Positions 23,140 to 37,422 of a stretch of 64,000 nt of DNA are shown piece by piece. Position numbers and translations under genes: made by a program. Under the pieces are notes generated by a model. It searched no databases and was not told the DNA's origin. It saw only the letters and a program-made list of their open reading frames with translations. Numbering within the stretch: position 1 is the first letter of the stretch; each line of letters begins with the position of its first letter. Source of the DNA: Loxodes magnus (lineage: Eukaryota; Ciliophora; Karyorelictea; Loxodida; Loxodidae); the NCBI GenBank assembly GCA_946699065.1, contig CAMPDV010000235.1, positions 124,001 through 188,000 on the forward strand. Reading direction: 5' to 3'.

Positions 23140-23705
23140 TTATTACAAAAATCAGTTTAAACAAAATTTAAAATCAAGCAAGTATTTAAATCTAATTAGC
23201 GCTTATAATTATACTTTCAAATTGAACCATAAAACAGAAATTAATTCAAGCAATCAAATAAAGACACTATTAAGAACTATAAGACAGTGTAGATTATAAG
23301 CAAGAAAATTCCAATGAAAGGATCACTGTTTGTTAAGAAAATATTATTAGTCTGCTTAAGAAATCATTATATAAACGAGACTGCTGTGAGTATGATTCCA
23401 CCATTAGATAAACGTTTGTAGACCTTGGCTTTCATTCTTATATATAAAGTATTCTAATTTGCTAATAATTCAGTCTTAATAACAATAATCAACTAAAATT
23501 ATTTTCTCAAGGTATCTTTTATATATTTTATAAGCTAGCTAGATCAAAGGGTTTTAAATATAAAGTAATGGATATAGTTACGATATAAATGAACCTTAGA
23601 AGTGGTTAATAGATTTATAACTAAAGAGTCTTTTAATCAGCTAAGTTAATTTGCATCTTAGCATGTTTATTTAACTTAAAGTAGCTCATATTAATCATTC
23701 CATAT
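23140..23705. other. Intergenic region upstream of the phosphatase gene
   Basis: AT-rich, no gene seen. It should hold the phosphatase promoter and the left edge of duplicated block B. Confidence 0.4.
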
Positions 23706-25084
23706 CTACTAGAAATACCCTAGAACCATTAGATCTATTAGACTTCATTACTAGTCACTTAGTTGAAATTATAACCATTCATAATCCTAAGCAAGTAGTT
23801 TCTCTATTTACTTAGAGATTAGAAATAAAAGTATGAAGAGCAAATTGAAGGTTTGGTAATTATTTCTATATAAGAACCCACATATTTAGTACCTTAATTA
23901 GTGGTAATCTTCAGATAACTTGAGCAATTACTCAGAATGCAATCATAATAGCTTAATTGTACGCTAAGTTTACTAGTGTCCAGAAATCTAACCAAAGAGG
24001 TTAAACTTACTAGCTGCTCTTATAAAACAGAGTAACAAAAGTTAGACTAAAGCAAGATATTTTTTAATAAGTTAAAAGGTTTTTAATTATCTGGTAGAGT
24101 ACGAACTATCACATTAAACCAATTCTATGCTTATTTATTTACTATACTCACATAAAAGAGTAAAGCAGATAATAATTACTATTAAATGACTCTATAATTA
24201 TAACTAGCGATTAAATTTAAGATATATAGTAACTAACATCAATAAGTAGAAGAGCTAAGCATAATTTGGGTGATTTAAAGAATTAAGCTACAATACTAAT
24301 AATGAACTTTAAAAGCTTACATCTTTATTACTCAGATACAAACTTAATTTAATTTAATAGTCATTGAAATGCTTTAATTTAAAATTGGCAATTAATGGTG
24401 ATAATAAAGACCAGTTTAGTATGTTATATCTAAGATTCACAATATACAAGATATAAGAAAATAATGACAAATAGAAATCGCCGAAGCTAGAGTAGGTTAA
24501 ATAGATACCCTTTAAAAAAGTTAAATAGTTAATGCTTTAAAATTCCTATTAATACCTCTATAAGCCATCATTGTCCTATTACGATATAAATATTTAAGAT
24601 TATACGTTAAAGCAGACAACCAAATAACTTCTCTTAAATGACTCTATTAGAATATATATTTAAGCTTATTTTAAATTTCTTAGCCAAACACTACTTTACT
24701 CTTTATATTTGCTAGCCTTAAACCAAATAAACCATATACTCAAAAAAGAGATTTGGTATAGAAGTGAGGCTTTGCCAATAGTTTAAAATTATCTCATCTC
24801 TTACAGTAGATTAAGACATATTTCTAGTTAAGTTACTATAATCGTTTTTTAAATTAGATAAGCATGGTTGAAAGTAAAGGAGTCTGACTAAACAAGAAGC
24901 TTAATGAATGAAAAAAATGTTAAATCAATAAATAACAAAAGCAATCTTATAGATATAGGATTTAGTCTTAGTAGCAAGAATTTAAATAATTGATTATTAA
25001 AAAAAAAACATAAATATATAATTTACGCGCAGCCGAAAAGAAAAAGGAATCAATAAAAGAATTAAAAAGAAGAATTTTTTAAAT
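23706..25084. repeat. 5' flank of duplicated block B (matches 1-904)
   Basis: Copy of window bases 1-840 up to about 24913, with extra sequence at about 23819-24380 that block A lacks or has in altered form. The part nearest gene 3 (24914-25084) is diverged and lacks the insertion found at 905-1330. Confidence 0.75.
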
Positions 25085-28000
25085 ATGGATGAGATAGAAA
25101 AAGTTAAGGAAAACTTTTCTAGTTAGAATTAAAATACTTCTACATATGAAGATATCGATTAAACAAGATAGAGCAGTTTTGCTTAGAAGCTTAACTTTGC
25201 AAAGCAAGATATAAAATCTAATTAAAGAGAATAATAAAGAAATATAAAATTAGAATAGGATCATAAAGGAAAAAACGTTAGTTCTTATTTTTTAAGAAAC
25301 TTGAAGGTAAAAACTGAGTCTGATCAAGAAAATAATAAGTAGGATACTGGAAATAAAAGAAGTAAAGTAAAAATTTTTACTTAATGAAATGAAAACGAAA
25401 ACAAAAATAATAATAATATTTTAAAAACTGAGAGCATCAGAGAAGAGTTTACTCCAAGTAGTGATAACTCCACAAAATAGAAAATTTTGAATCATTTAAA
25501 TACTTAAAAATCTCTTGGATTTGAAAAATATAGAAAAGGTTTCGAAGCTACTTCTCGAGGTAATATTCTGCTCGCTCAAAATCATCATCAAGCTAAACTC
25601 ATCAAAAAAATCGACTTCGAAGATATCGAAAATAATGAGTTCTGTGATTGTTGTGGACTTCCTGTCGAAGGCGTTTCTTACTCCATCAAATGTAATGTCG
25701 ATGAATTCGCTGATTTCGGAATCGGTTTCAGTCTTTATTTCATCTATCTCAAGTTCGTCATCATTCTCCTCTCTCTAGCGTTCCTTCCTTTCGGTTTAAC
25801 CATGTGAATTTTGTGTATCTAACAAAATGGTTATAAAGAAGAAAATCTGACAAAGGAATATATCTTCTAGCTTAGAAGTAGTATAGGTAGTTATGTGAAG
25901 AACGATAATAACGAGTAACTTCCTATTTATTTTGGAGTTTTTCAACTTCTAAACTTGATAATAATGATAATCTCAGTGATAGTGTTTAAGTGATACTGTT
26001 AAAAGAAGGAACTAGATATCGATTTGAAGTTCGTATAACCTAAAGATTATACGATATGATTGAAGAATTTACCGAATGGAATAAGTAAAGAGTAGTTAAA
26101 GAGGTATTTAGAGAAGAAAGGAAGAGCAGATGGGAAGAAAAGCGAAGTAGTGAAGATAATATTTCCGATAAAGCTTGATAAGTATATGAAGTTAGTGAAC
26201 AAATATAAATAATTATAGTTAAGAAAGACAGCGTTGGAGATAAGCGAGAAGAGTAAGGAGAAATGAAACAAAGAGAAAATTGAAGAAATAGAGGAAATAG
26301 AGAAGAAGTTATAAGAGATATAAGAAGAGATAAACAAGAGCGAGAACTAGACTTAAATATAATAATCAACAACCAATTAATCTTTCATAACTTTCTAAAC
26401 TCAATAAGATGCTTAATAGGTAAGGAAGAATTTTAATAAAAATTTAATCAAAAGATTTTTTAGTAATTTGAAGCTAAATGCTTATCAAATAATTTAGAAA
26501 AAACAGATTTAAATAAATAAAAATTCGGTCTTTTCTCAAGATTTGTCTAATCCAAGTGATATATATTGAGAAAATTTAGGTATTAGTTTAGGTAAAAAAT
26601 TCAAATATGCAGCTTTTGTATGGGCTGCAACTGCATGTGTTTTAGTAGGAGGGATTTATTTTTTATTTTATCTTAAAAACATTCTGAATTAGAAAAATAG
26701 AAAAGAAAGTACATTTATTCAATCTGATGAAATTTATCAATCATTTATAATTTGAGTGATAAATTGATGTTTGAATATTGTACTAAGTTATTTGAGTTCA
26801 TTTCAAAAACATGAAACTTGAACCGAGTTTACTTCGAGTGTAACTAGGAAAATAACCATTTCGTAGAGTATTGCTTCTGCACTTTTAATTTTACTAGTAG
26901 AAACGGAAGTTGCTGAATGATTTACGGAATTTGACTTAGCTACTGGTATTTTTAATATCCTCTTTACTTTCGCTTTCGTTTCTCCCTTCATCTCTCTACT
27001 CAATCTTAGTCAAAGATACAAATAAATTAAAAGACTCTGAGTTTCTCTTTTCATCAACAAAATCTATTACTCCCAAGCTTAACTCAACCTCCTATATGAA
27101 GATCAACAGTTCAATGTCATCACTAACTACTCTCATATCAACAAAACTCTCATCACTACTCTCACCTATGTCTCCATCCTACCTTTCGCTTATCTTATCA
27201 CTCTCATCGGTTTCATCGTCAAATACTGAACTGACAAATACATGTTCATCTCTTCTAGTAGACCTTTAAGTCTGGGATCTCACCTTAACAAAAGTATGGT
27301 CGAACTACTTTCTTATTTCCTTTTGATTTACTCAGTTTCATCTTGAATATTTTACTATAGATTGAAGTAAGAAATTCAATACTTTATGATAATAGGAGTA
27401 ATAATAAGTCTAGCTTATTTGGTATTTCCTGAGAAAGTAGTGTTTCAAATGTGTTAGATTAGCAAGCTAAAGGTATTTGATGAGATGTACTAATCGAAGT
27501 AGTACGAGTATGAGTAGAAAGCTATTCACTTTGTAGAGGTAACGTTTAATACAGGACTATGATAGAGTGAATCCAATAACGAGTGCTGAAGGATGGAACT
27601 GATTTTTTTAATTACAACGTAAGTTTATATAAACAGGAAGTGTAACACTTGAATGAGACAGATCCAAGTATAGATATGTAACAAATGAACCAATCATAAC
27701 TTCAGTGTTTATTAAATTACTCGTTGAACAGAGAAACGATAAAGAAGAAGTTCAATAGAATGTCTGGTCCTACTATCTTACCTAATTTAAAAAACTTTTT
27801 TACTTAGAAAATCATAAAATCTGTTAAGAAAAGACTTGATTTTGGAAGGAGGTAATTAAACGAGCTGAATTAACTTGATGAAATCATAATAAGAAAGAAT
27901 TAAACTTTAGACTAGCAAGTTCTAAAGAGTTAAAATACTAAAGAAAATAATAGAGGATTTGAGAATTTTAAGAAGCTTTAGAATGCTTTCATGTTTGAAC

Positions 28001-28584
28001 AAATTAAATAAAAAAGAGATTTTATAAGTTAAATTAGAAGGAACAACTTACAAAATCCTATTAAAGATGATATCATCTCATTAAAAACTTACTTATAAAG
28101 CAATCTTTTGAAGAACAAATAGATGCAGTATATATTCAAAAGATTCGTTATTACTAGGCTAGCGAGTTCAAATGAAGTTCTTGGCTCTTATTTCAGTTAG
28201 TTTTTCTCTGGATAGTTTGAAAAGAAAAGTCCACTATTTTTTAAAAGTTCTTAAAACCTTAAAGATCAGGACTAACAATCTTAAGTAGCTATATAATCAA
28301 CTGAAAGAGGATAAGATATATAAGTTTTAAGTGATGAGAAGTAAAATCATAAAGAAGTAGTTTCAGAGTTTTGGTAGAATTAAGTTAAAAACTTTGTAGA
28401 AGAGAGCAAAAAAGAAGAAGAAATCCCAGTCTTTGATATAAAGAGCAAGCTAAAGAAAAAAAAAGTAAAAAAGAAGGCCTCCTAAGGAACTTAAAATACT
28501 GAAAGGAGAACAAATGAAAATAACGTCGATATGTAAAGCAAACATGAGTTAAACTTAGATGAAATAGAAGAAATACAAACTTAA
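25085..28584 (+). CDS. OSCA/TMEM63 (CSC1/DUF221)-like multi-pass membrane protein, gene 3
   Basis: Block B counterpart of gene 1, with the same start (MDEIEKVKENF) and the same domain order: disordered head, CDCCG, two membrane helices, RRM-like DYTIWLKNLPNGIS domain, membrane cluster, Q-rich tail. Introns at 27539-27554 (16 nt) and 27619-27640 (22 nt). With both removed, ATG 25085 to TAA 28582-28584 is 1154 codons in one frame, so it is open and probably functional. The core is nearly identical to the other three block copies, while head and tail resemble only gene 1. No in-frame TGA follows until 28803, beyond the ATG of gene 4, so the stop may be TAA here. Confidence 0.7.
27539..27554 (+). 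other. 16-nt intron (gene 3, intron 1)
   Basis: GTAACGTTTAATACAG, identical to intron 1 of gene 1. Confidence 0.78.
27619..27640 (+). other. 22-nt intron (gene 3, intron 2)
   Basis: Same sequence and position as intron 2 of gene 1; begins GTAAGTTTATATAAACAG. Confidence 0.7.
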
Positions 28585-28726
28585 ACTAAAAACTTAGTTT
28601 AAATAGTTAATATAACAGTCTACAATCCAATTTAGTTATACTTTAATCAATATTCAACAAAGTGTAAATTTAAAATAAGAGTCATTAAAATAAGTCAAGG
28701 CATTTATTTCTTATTTCTCGTTAAAA

Positions 28727-31700
28727 ATGTAAATAAGAACTAAAATATAAATCACGAATGCAAACCTTTAATCTCAAGCTAACACTTCAGAAGATCTGCT
28801 GATTGAAGAGCCAGATAATTTGAATACTTCTATTAAAGATGAGAAATCAGAGCAGTAGAAATAATAAGTAATTGAGAGTAAAAGACTGCCTATTGTTAAA
28901 ATATTTCCTTTGTAATTAAAAGTTGAACATACAGAAGAAAATTAATTAAGCGAATAAATTTAAAATGATAAAGACAATTAAACCAATTAAGAAGAAACAG
29001 TACAAATAAAGGAAAATAAGATTTAAGCTTAAACTTAGATCAGCTAAGCAAATAATAAATTTCAAAATAAATTAAACTAAAAGATTGAAGTTAATTAAAT
29101 CTTCAAAAACAAAAAAACTAACGTCAGCGAAGCCGAAAATAAAATTATGAACAATCTCAAATCTTAAAAATCGCTTGGATATGAAAAATATAGAAAAGGT
29201 TTCGAAGCTACTTCTCGAGGTAATATTCTGCTCGCTCAAAATCATCATCAAGCTAAACTCATCAAAAAAATCGACTTCTAAGATATTGAAAATAATGAGT
29301 TCTGTGATTGTTGTGGACTTCCTGTCGAAGGCGTTTCTTACTCCATCAAATGTAATGTCGATGAATTCGCTGATTTCGGAATCGGTTTCAGTCTTTATTT
29401 CATCTATCTCAAGTTCGTCATCATTCTCCTCTCTCTAGCGTTCCTTCCTTTCGGTTTAACCATGTGAATTTTGTGTATCTAACAAAATGGTTATAAAGAA
29501 GAAAATCTGACAAAGGAATATATCTTCTAGCTTAGAAGTAGTATAGGTAGTTATGTGAAGAACGATAATAACGAGTAACTTCCTATTTATTTTGGAGTTT
29601 TTCAACTTCTAAACTTGATAATAATGATAATCTCAGTGATAGTGTTTAAGTGATACTGTTAAAAGAAGGAACTAGATATCGATTTGAAGTTCGTATAACC
29701 TAAAGATTATACGATATGATTGAAGAATTTACCGAATGGAATAAGTAAAGAGTAGTTAAAGAAGTATTTAGAGAAGAAAGGAAGAGCAGATGGGAAGAAA
29801 AGCGAAGTAGTGAAGATAATATTTCCGATAAAGCTTGATAAGTATATGAAGCTAGTGAACAAATATAAATAATTATAGTTAAGAAAGACAGCGTTGGAGA
29901 TAAGCGAGAAGAGTAAGGAGAAATGAAACAAAGAAGAAATAGAGAAGAAGTTATAAGAGATATAAGAAGAGATAAACAAGAGCGAGGACTAGACTCTAAC
30001 AGAATAATCAACGACCAATTAAGCTTTCATAACTTTCTAAACTCAATATGATGCAAAGTAAGTGCAGCAAAAGTTTGAAGTTAGTTATTTAAAGAAGTAA
30101 CTGAAATCGATGAAAATGTAAGTAAATTAGTGATTCAATAAAAAATCTCCTAATTTTAATTTTAAGTATATCATTTTTCGTGAATCTCCTGATCCAAGTG
30201 ACATCTATTGAGAACATTTAGGAATTTAACTAAAACAAAAAATAAAATATTATGTATTAGTTGGATTTTTAACTAGTTGTGTACTTCTGTTAGGAATTTA
30301 CTCTTTGTACTTTGTAAGAAATAGGTTAAAAAACTCTAGTAATAAAAGCGGATTTGAAAGACGATTAGAAGAAGGATATCAATCTTTGATAATTCTGGGA
30401 ATAAATTTTACTCTAATAAATCTTTTAAGCTATTTAAGTGCTCAATAGAAACATGAAACATGGACTGAATTCACCACAAGCGTTACAAGAAAGTTAACTT
30501 TAGCCGAAAGTTTGGCGTCTTCATTAATTATCCTTCTTTTAGAATCAAACTCTAATGAATGATTTACAGAATTTGACTTAACTACTGGTATTTTTAATAT
30601 CCTCTTTACTTTCGCTTTCGTTTCTCCCTTCATCTCTCTACTCAATCTTAGTCAAAGATACAAATAAATTAAAAGACTCTGAGTCTCTCTTTTCATCAAC
30701 AAAATCTATTACTCCCAAGCTTAACTCAACCTCCTATATGAAGATCAACAGTTCAATGTCATCACTAACTACTCTCATATCAACAAAACTCTCATCACTA
30801 CTCTCACCTATGTCTCCATCCTACCTTTCGCTTATCTTATCACTCTCATCGGTTTCATCGTCAAATACTGAACTGACAAATACATGTTCATCTCTTCTAG
30901 TAGACCTTTAAGTCTGGGATCTCACCTTAACAAAAGTATGGTCGAACTACTTTCTTACTTCATTTTGATTTATTCAGTTTCATCTTGAATATTTTACTAT
31001 AGATTGAAGTAAGAAATTCAATACTTTATGATAATAGGAGTAATAATAAGTCTAGCTTATTTGGTATTTCCTGAGAAAGTAGTGTTTCAAATGTGTTAGA
31101 TTAGCAAGCTAAAGGTATTTGATGAGATGTACTAATCGAAGTAGTACGAGTATGAGTAGAAAGCTATTCAATTTGTAGAGGTAACGTTTAATACAGGACT
31201 ATGATAGAGTGAATCCAATAACGAGTGCTGAAGGATGGAACTGATTTTTTTAATTACAACGTAAGTTTATATAAACAGGAAGTGTAACACTTGAATGAGA
31301 CAGATCCAAGTATAGATATGTAACAAATGAACCAATCATAACTTCAGTGTTTATTAAATTACTCGTTGAACAGAGAAACGATAAAGAAGAAGTTCAATAG
31401 AATGTCTGGTCCTACTATCTTACCTAATTTAAAAAACTTTTTAGGCTAAAATAAAGTAGTAACAAATCTTAAGTAGCAACTAAATTTTTGTATAGGATAG
31501 AGAACTTAACTTGATTAGTTAGACAGGATAATTAAAAGAAGTTCATAAGTTTCAGAATAAGAGCTATTAAACTAGACAGATTTAGATTAAAGCTAAGTTG
31601 CTAATAAGAAGCTTTCTATATTATAAAGTGCTTCTGTCTATGAACAAATCGCTCAAAAGCGAAAAACAATAATTTAGATGAATAATCAGAATTTTCAAGA

Positions 31701-32181
31701 AAAGTTACAAAATATAACTTTAGGAAATTATCTACAAAGCTAAGTTCAGAAGGCTAATGACATAAATCATTTGATGAAGCATTTTTTTGTAAAAAATAAA
31801 TCTGCAGAAGCTGAGATTTTAAAGAAAGGCAATAAAGAAGATTTAAAGACATTCCTTGCAGAGAGAGAAGGTAGTAAAATTTTCAAATAAACCCCATAAT
31901 ATATTTGACCTCATAATAATATGAAAGATAAAGAGTTAAGTCCAAATTATAAAATTTAAAAATTAAAATCTTAGCAAGAAATTTTAATAAGAAAATAAGC
32001 AACTTCATAATTTTGATAGAAGCAAGTTTTGTCTTTCGTTGAAGAACTTGAAAATGAAAACTAAGAGACATAGCAAAAAGTTGAGGAAAAATAAAATGAA
32101 GATAATAAAGTTGACGAGTAATAAAAGCCTGAGATTGAAGTGATTAAAACCACATTTAAGATTGAGAGTGTTGTTCAATGA
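28727..32181 (+). CDS. OSCA/TMEM63 (CSC1/DUF221)-like multi-pass membrane protein, gene 4
   Basis: Intact homologue of broken gene 2. From ATG 28727 (MQIRTKIQITNANL), after removing the 16-nt intron 31181-31196 and the 22-nt intron 31261-31282, 1139 codons run in one frame to TGA 32179-32181 (...FKIESVVQ). The head is long, acidic and Q-rich (residues 1-150). The conserved core starts at YEKYRKGFEATSRG. Then come CDCCG, the membrane helices, the RRM-like DYTIWLKNLPNGIS domain, ESPDPSDIYWEHLG, and the pore-side membrane cluster. The segment between the RRM-like domain and FDLTTGIFNILF differs strongly from genes 1 and 3, while the sequences on both sides are almost identical, a mosaic pattern. 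It lies about 140 bp after gene 3 in the same direction. Confidence 0.75.
31181..31196 (+). other. 16-nt intron (gene 4, intron 1)
   Basis: GTAACGTTTAATACAG. Removal is required for the frame that ends at TGA 32181. Confidence 0.8.
31261..31282 (+). other. 22-nt intron (gene 4, intron 2)
   Basis: As in gene 1. The length sum (38 nt for both introns) makes the whole gene a multiple of three. Confidence 0.75.
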
Positions 32182-35100
32182 AACAATAAAGATTAATTTA
32201 TACTTTAATTAGCTTTGATCATTTTCATTTTAGTTAGCAATCAGAATATACTTTTCTCTTGCAAGCCTTGCATGATAACCCTATACATTTACTTATCCTT
32301 TTTAGTAAAATAATCCTTATACACTAAATCTTATCTCTATAAATTAGTTTTTAGGGTTATAAACGATAATTACTCTTATGAAAGTATTTAAGTGGGAACT
32401 TCTTAAGTCATAATATTTATTACCTCTTGATAGTTAAAATTTGTATTGAGAGGTAAAAGAAACTTCCAGTGATAAGGTCTAAGAATAAGCATCCAATCAA
32501 TAAAAACTGATATTTATTGCTAGTATGAGTTTAAGGTTAGAATAGCTAGAGGAGATACTAAGCATCTATGATAAAACTTAATTATACAATAAATGCATTT
32601 TTTATCTACTTCCACATCTTTAATTAGGTATTCCACTGAAACAAATAAAATATACCTAAGCAATTTCAAATATTTTAATTAGGGATAACCTTAATTATCT
32701 TAGTCTAAGAGCTTTAAACTTTAATTTAAATAAAAACGCTTTATTTTAAGCATTAAAGTAACTATCATTTTTATCTTAAAGCTATAAGCAAAATAACCTC
32801 TATAATTAAAAGCAAAAGAGATAAACATCCATTTAGGCCAAATATCACACTGCGTCGTATTAATATAAAAGGATAATAAAATAGATCAAATAGCACACCA
32901 ACGCTTAACAAATAAAAGGATTTACATTAATCTAAAAAGTGACTTTTATCCTCAAGCATTACCAAATTATCTAAGCTATTCATTTATAATTTTGCATCTA
33001 GAAATAGAAAAATTCCAATAGCCATTTATGAAAATATCTTAAGAAGCAGCTATTAAGTATAGCTAATAAATAAGCTTGCAAGGTTAATAAGTAAGAGTAG
33101 GCTTCTTAATTATAAGGGTTTATTAGGAATCTTCATTCTTAGTGCAATTGTAAGAGTAATAAAGTTAAGCAATTTAATGGATAATTTATCTATGGGATTG
33201 AATACCTTAAGGTCTCAATTGTTATACCTAGTCTTTTTAGTTTATTATTTATAATTTAAAGTCTCTTTAATGTGAAAAAGTCAGCTAATAATATCGGAAG
33301 AGACTTATCTATTAATTTTATTTCTTATAAGTATCAAGACAATTAAGTTAAGTAACTGAATATTGAGGCTTGGAAGAAAAATATCTAAGGACTTGCTAGT
33401 CTATTATATAACAAGTTGAGGAGTTTAAAGTTAAGCAAGGCTAAATTTTTTTAAATTATACACATAGAAATCAAACTAGTCGTGCGGAGTAAAATTCAAC
33501 CAAGAAATCTTAAATCTAAACTTCAATTAAAAGAAATAAAAAGTCCCTTTAAAAGCAAGTTTATTAGATATAGCAATTGAAATATCTTAAAGTATAACTA
33601 TAAAGAGAAAATATTAAATGAGAGGAATAAAAGTTAGTCTCAGTAAATTATTTTGCAGCTTCTTAACTGAAAGTGAGATGCTATTTGTAATAAGATCAAG
33701 ACAGATATTAAGAATGTAAGGAGAGGTTTAAATAAGTATATATTAAAGATACCATTTATTAAAGAACTAAGACTTAAAAATAGCTATCTTTCATTAATTT
33801 AAATGAATAACAGACTTTAGTGAAGGATTAGACTTAAAACTTAATTTTAAATATCTTCAATTTCGTTAAAAAAAGGAGATAAAAACGAATCTTGAAAACT
33901 CTGTTATTTTAACTTAGTTCCTTTCTAGGTTAGATAAGCAATATTTAAGCATTTAAATTAATAACTAGAGCTTATTGCTATATATTTTAACTTCATCAAA
34001 CTACTTATTTCGTTAATAAAAACCTAATTAAACTAATCAAAAGACTATAAGCGTAGTTGAACTTATTTAAAGGACTTAAGTCAAATTTAAGCTTTTTAAC
34101 CTAAATCTTGGTATAAGTAAATCAGACTAAGCGAACGAGGAATTAAAGATATAATAATTAATTAAGCAAAATAATAGAAACTAAGAAAACTAAAGCTTAG
34201 CGTTACTAATTACCTGCATTTTTATTTATAAGGTAATTAGTTTTATCCAAGAATATTAGCTTAAATTAAATAATCATATACTCAAAGTAAGCCAGCTTAA
34301 GTCATTTATTTTCAAAGAGATAAATAAAGAAAAATAGAGCTTAGAAAATAATAAGTGAGGTATATAAAATTCATTAAGCAAAGATACAAAATAGGTTTAT
34401 AAGGACTGTATAGGAATTTTTTAGGTAGAGTGAATTTAAACTACTATTAAGCTGCAGGCTGATAAAGTTTATCTATTTAATCAAAATTATTTCTTATCCT
34501 ATAATCTTTTTATATTAACTGAAGCAAGTGCTCCCTACATTATGAACTATTAAGTTTATCTCCATTCATATTTTTTAAGAATAACAACCACCAAGCAAAA
34601 ATGACGATGTTCTAAAGAGTAAGACAGATTTATCTACTTCTTGAAAATGCTTCATAATGTTTCTCTCAGTCTAACCTCTTTAGATTCAACCTAATTTATT
34701 ATCCTAGTACAATTATAAAAGTCACATTTTTAAAGCAGGAAGGCATTTAATTTAGAGATTTAAAGAGGGAATTGAGTATTTTGAATTTACTGACAGATAA
34801 AAGGTTTAAATGAGTTGTAAGAATATATGGAATTAACCTGTTAAAGTAACGTTTTTATTTAAATTTAGTTATTTTATTTTCAATTATATAAAAAACAAAA
34901 AAGCAACATGAAATTTTAGAAGTAGAGAAGCTTATCTTAAATTAATAAGCAAACCAGGCACTAGCTTCAGCAGTAATGTAAAAATACGCATGAGGATATG
35001 TCTTAAGAAAGTTAAAAATAATCCCAACGGAACTGTAGAAAATATAGTGTAAGAAAGTATAGCTAAAATGAAGTGGACTGAAGGGAAAATAGGCCTTAAA

Positions 35101-37422
35101 CACCATATAATACTAACATCTTTCTAATAGATGCTAATTAATACCACGCACCAGACTTTTAAATCGGTTACGGGACTATGTAAGGCTTGATAGACAGAAA
35201 ATTTTACGAAAACATGATAAAAAGCTTCAAAAAATGAGAGTTCTGCTCTTACTCTTAGTTAATTTTTTTTATTTTCCACTACCTGTGTAGTTAATCAAAG
35301 CCCTTAAAGCTAAAGTTCTACAAAGTATTAACGAAGTCTTTAATCTTTCTTTAATCCAATTTAAATTAACCAAGTTTATTAAAAATAAAGGGAGTTTAAT
35401 GGAGGTAGATTTTATACTTTACCTTTATATAAAGAAATTAATTATAGATAGGAGTTTTAATCTACTACTTATATAATAAACCTTATTGCTTTGCTTTAAG
35501 TTATTAAGTAGGTACATCCTTATGTAATTTAACTAATTAATTTGCTATTTTATACTGAATATCCTTATTTAGATTAATGCTTGCTTAGTTTGGAAGCTTC
35601 CATGCTTATTATTTGAAAAGCTTGTTTTGTTACTGAAGTTATTGAAATTAGAGGTCTATAGCTGGTTCAGGTGAAGACACTATTGTTAAGGATTAGAATA
35701 GGCTTTTCTAGTTTAAGCTAACTTGAGATATTTTCTTCCATTAAGTGAGGAATATTAACTTTAAAAATATAGAAATAGTGTTTTTTAATAATTAGTAAAG
35801 TCTCTATTGTAGCTAAACATTCCACTCTTATATATTAAAATATTTCTGACTTACTATTAAATAAAGATATCGTTAATAAGATAAATTATATCAAATCCCA
35901 GCTTATGAGCATTATTAAATCATTTAGCTTCCTGTACCTTCTTAATATATTTAGATATTTCTTATTTTATTAAAAGCTTTCTATAGCCTTTATTCTACAT
36001 TATTAAACTAAGAAGCTTTAAGTTAATTGTATTAAATCAGCTTTATTGCCTAATTTCTGCAAATTTTAGGATTGTAATTTTTCATTTTAGCAGTATGAGA
36101 TCCTATTGTTATGACTTAATTAGATCATCTAATACTCAAATATCTCATTTCGTGCTCTCGCTTAGTTTATAGCTTGGTGTTCTAAAGTTTAAATATCTTC
36201 TGATACACTTAAATGATCTAGTTTACAATCTTTCCTTAAACTAGTTTTACATCTTTAATATATTTAGTAAGCAAAATAAAGAAAATAAAGGAAATGCTTG
36301 ATTAATAATTAAGCTATATTTAAATTTCTAAATTAGATGATAATCAAAGATTATCTAAAGACTTAGATAACAATTATAAGCATTAAATTTAAAACTTCTT
36401 TATTATATAATATCCTTCCATTCAATTAAAGCCTTTCATAATAATACTTAAACTAAAGAAATTATTAAACTTTTAGTCTTTTGAAACCAATTATAGTTGA
36501 GAAGTTTATCATCAGAAAAGGACAAAATGCTTTATTGCTCAACTTAAAAATTAAATTTTTAGCAAGGAAGTGAAATAAATAAAGACTGTAATTAAAAGAA
36601 GAAATAGCCTAAGAAATGAAAAGATTTGAATCTTAGAGAATGAAAAATATAAAATTTTGTGAAAAATTGATTTTCGGTATAAAGTATAAAATCTAAGTTC
36701 AAATCATTAATTAACTTATTCTAGCGTTAATTTAATGAATTAGTAATCACTTTAAAGAACTTTCTTGTATTATGATATAATTCTTTTATTAGAGATAGAA
36801 AGCAATGCTAATAATCTTATCCAAAGCATCTATTAATAGGTTACTATAAATAATAATATTCAAGTTACAACTATTCTAAGCTACTCATATAAGTAAGATG
36901 ATGGCTAAACTTATTATTCACTATATAATGAAACTAAGTATAAAAATAATGATTTTATAATCGAAAGCTATACAAAATATAGTCAAAGCTAATTATATCA
37001 AAATAGCTCATCTATAAATTAATTTTCTTTTATAGATAGCAAAATTAATAAAATTATCATATATCAGCTAATAAAATTTAGATTTAATAAACTAAGTAAA
37101 GAAATAAGGAGAAGATAAACCAAATCAAATAACTAAATATAATTATTTCTATTCATATAAAACAAAAATTAATATCAAATATACCTATTGCTTTATAAAT
37201 GTATTTAGATATACCTATTTTGGAATAAAATTTAAATAGCATGAACGTATAATTTCAAATATATTAGAATATGTATTCTTTTATATGAAGCCAATGCATG
37301 ATTGCAAATATTTAAATATCAATTATAATTAAAATTTTTTCAATTGTAAAGATTTAGAAGTTACTAGTAAAACTAAATGGAAGAATAATATAGTTAAATT
37401 TTTTATTAATTTCAAAATAATT
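32182..37422. other. 5.2-kb AT-rich region without recognisable genes
   Basis: Read in several frames with the recoded stops; no stretch shows protein-like composition, no tRNA, and no match to other parts of the window that I can see. It could be intergenic, or germline-type DNA that other ciliates would eliminate. Confidence 0.45.
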
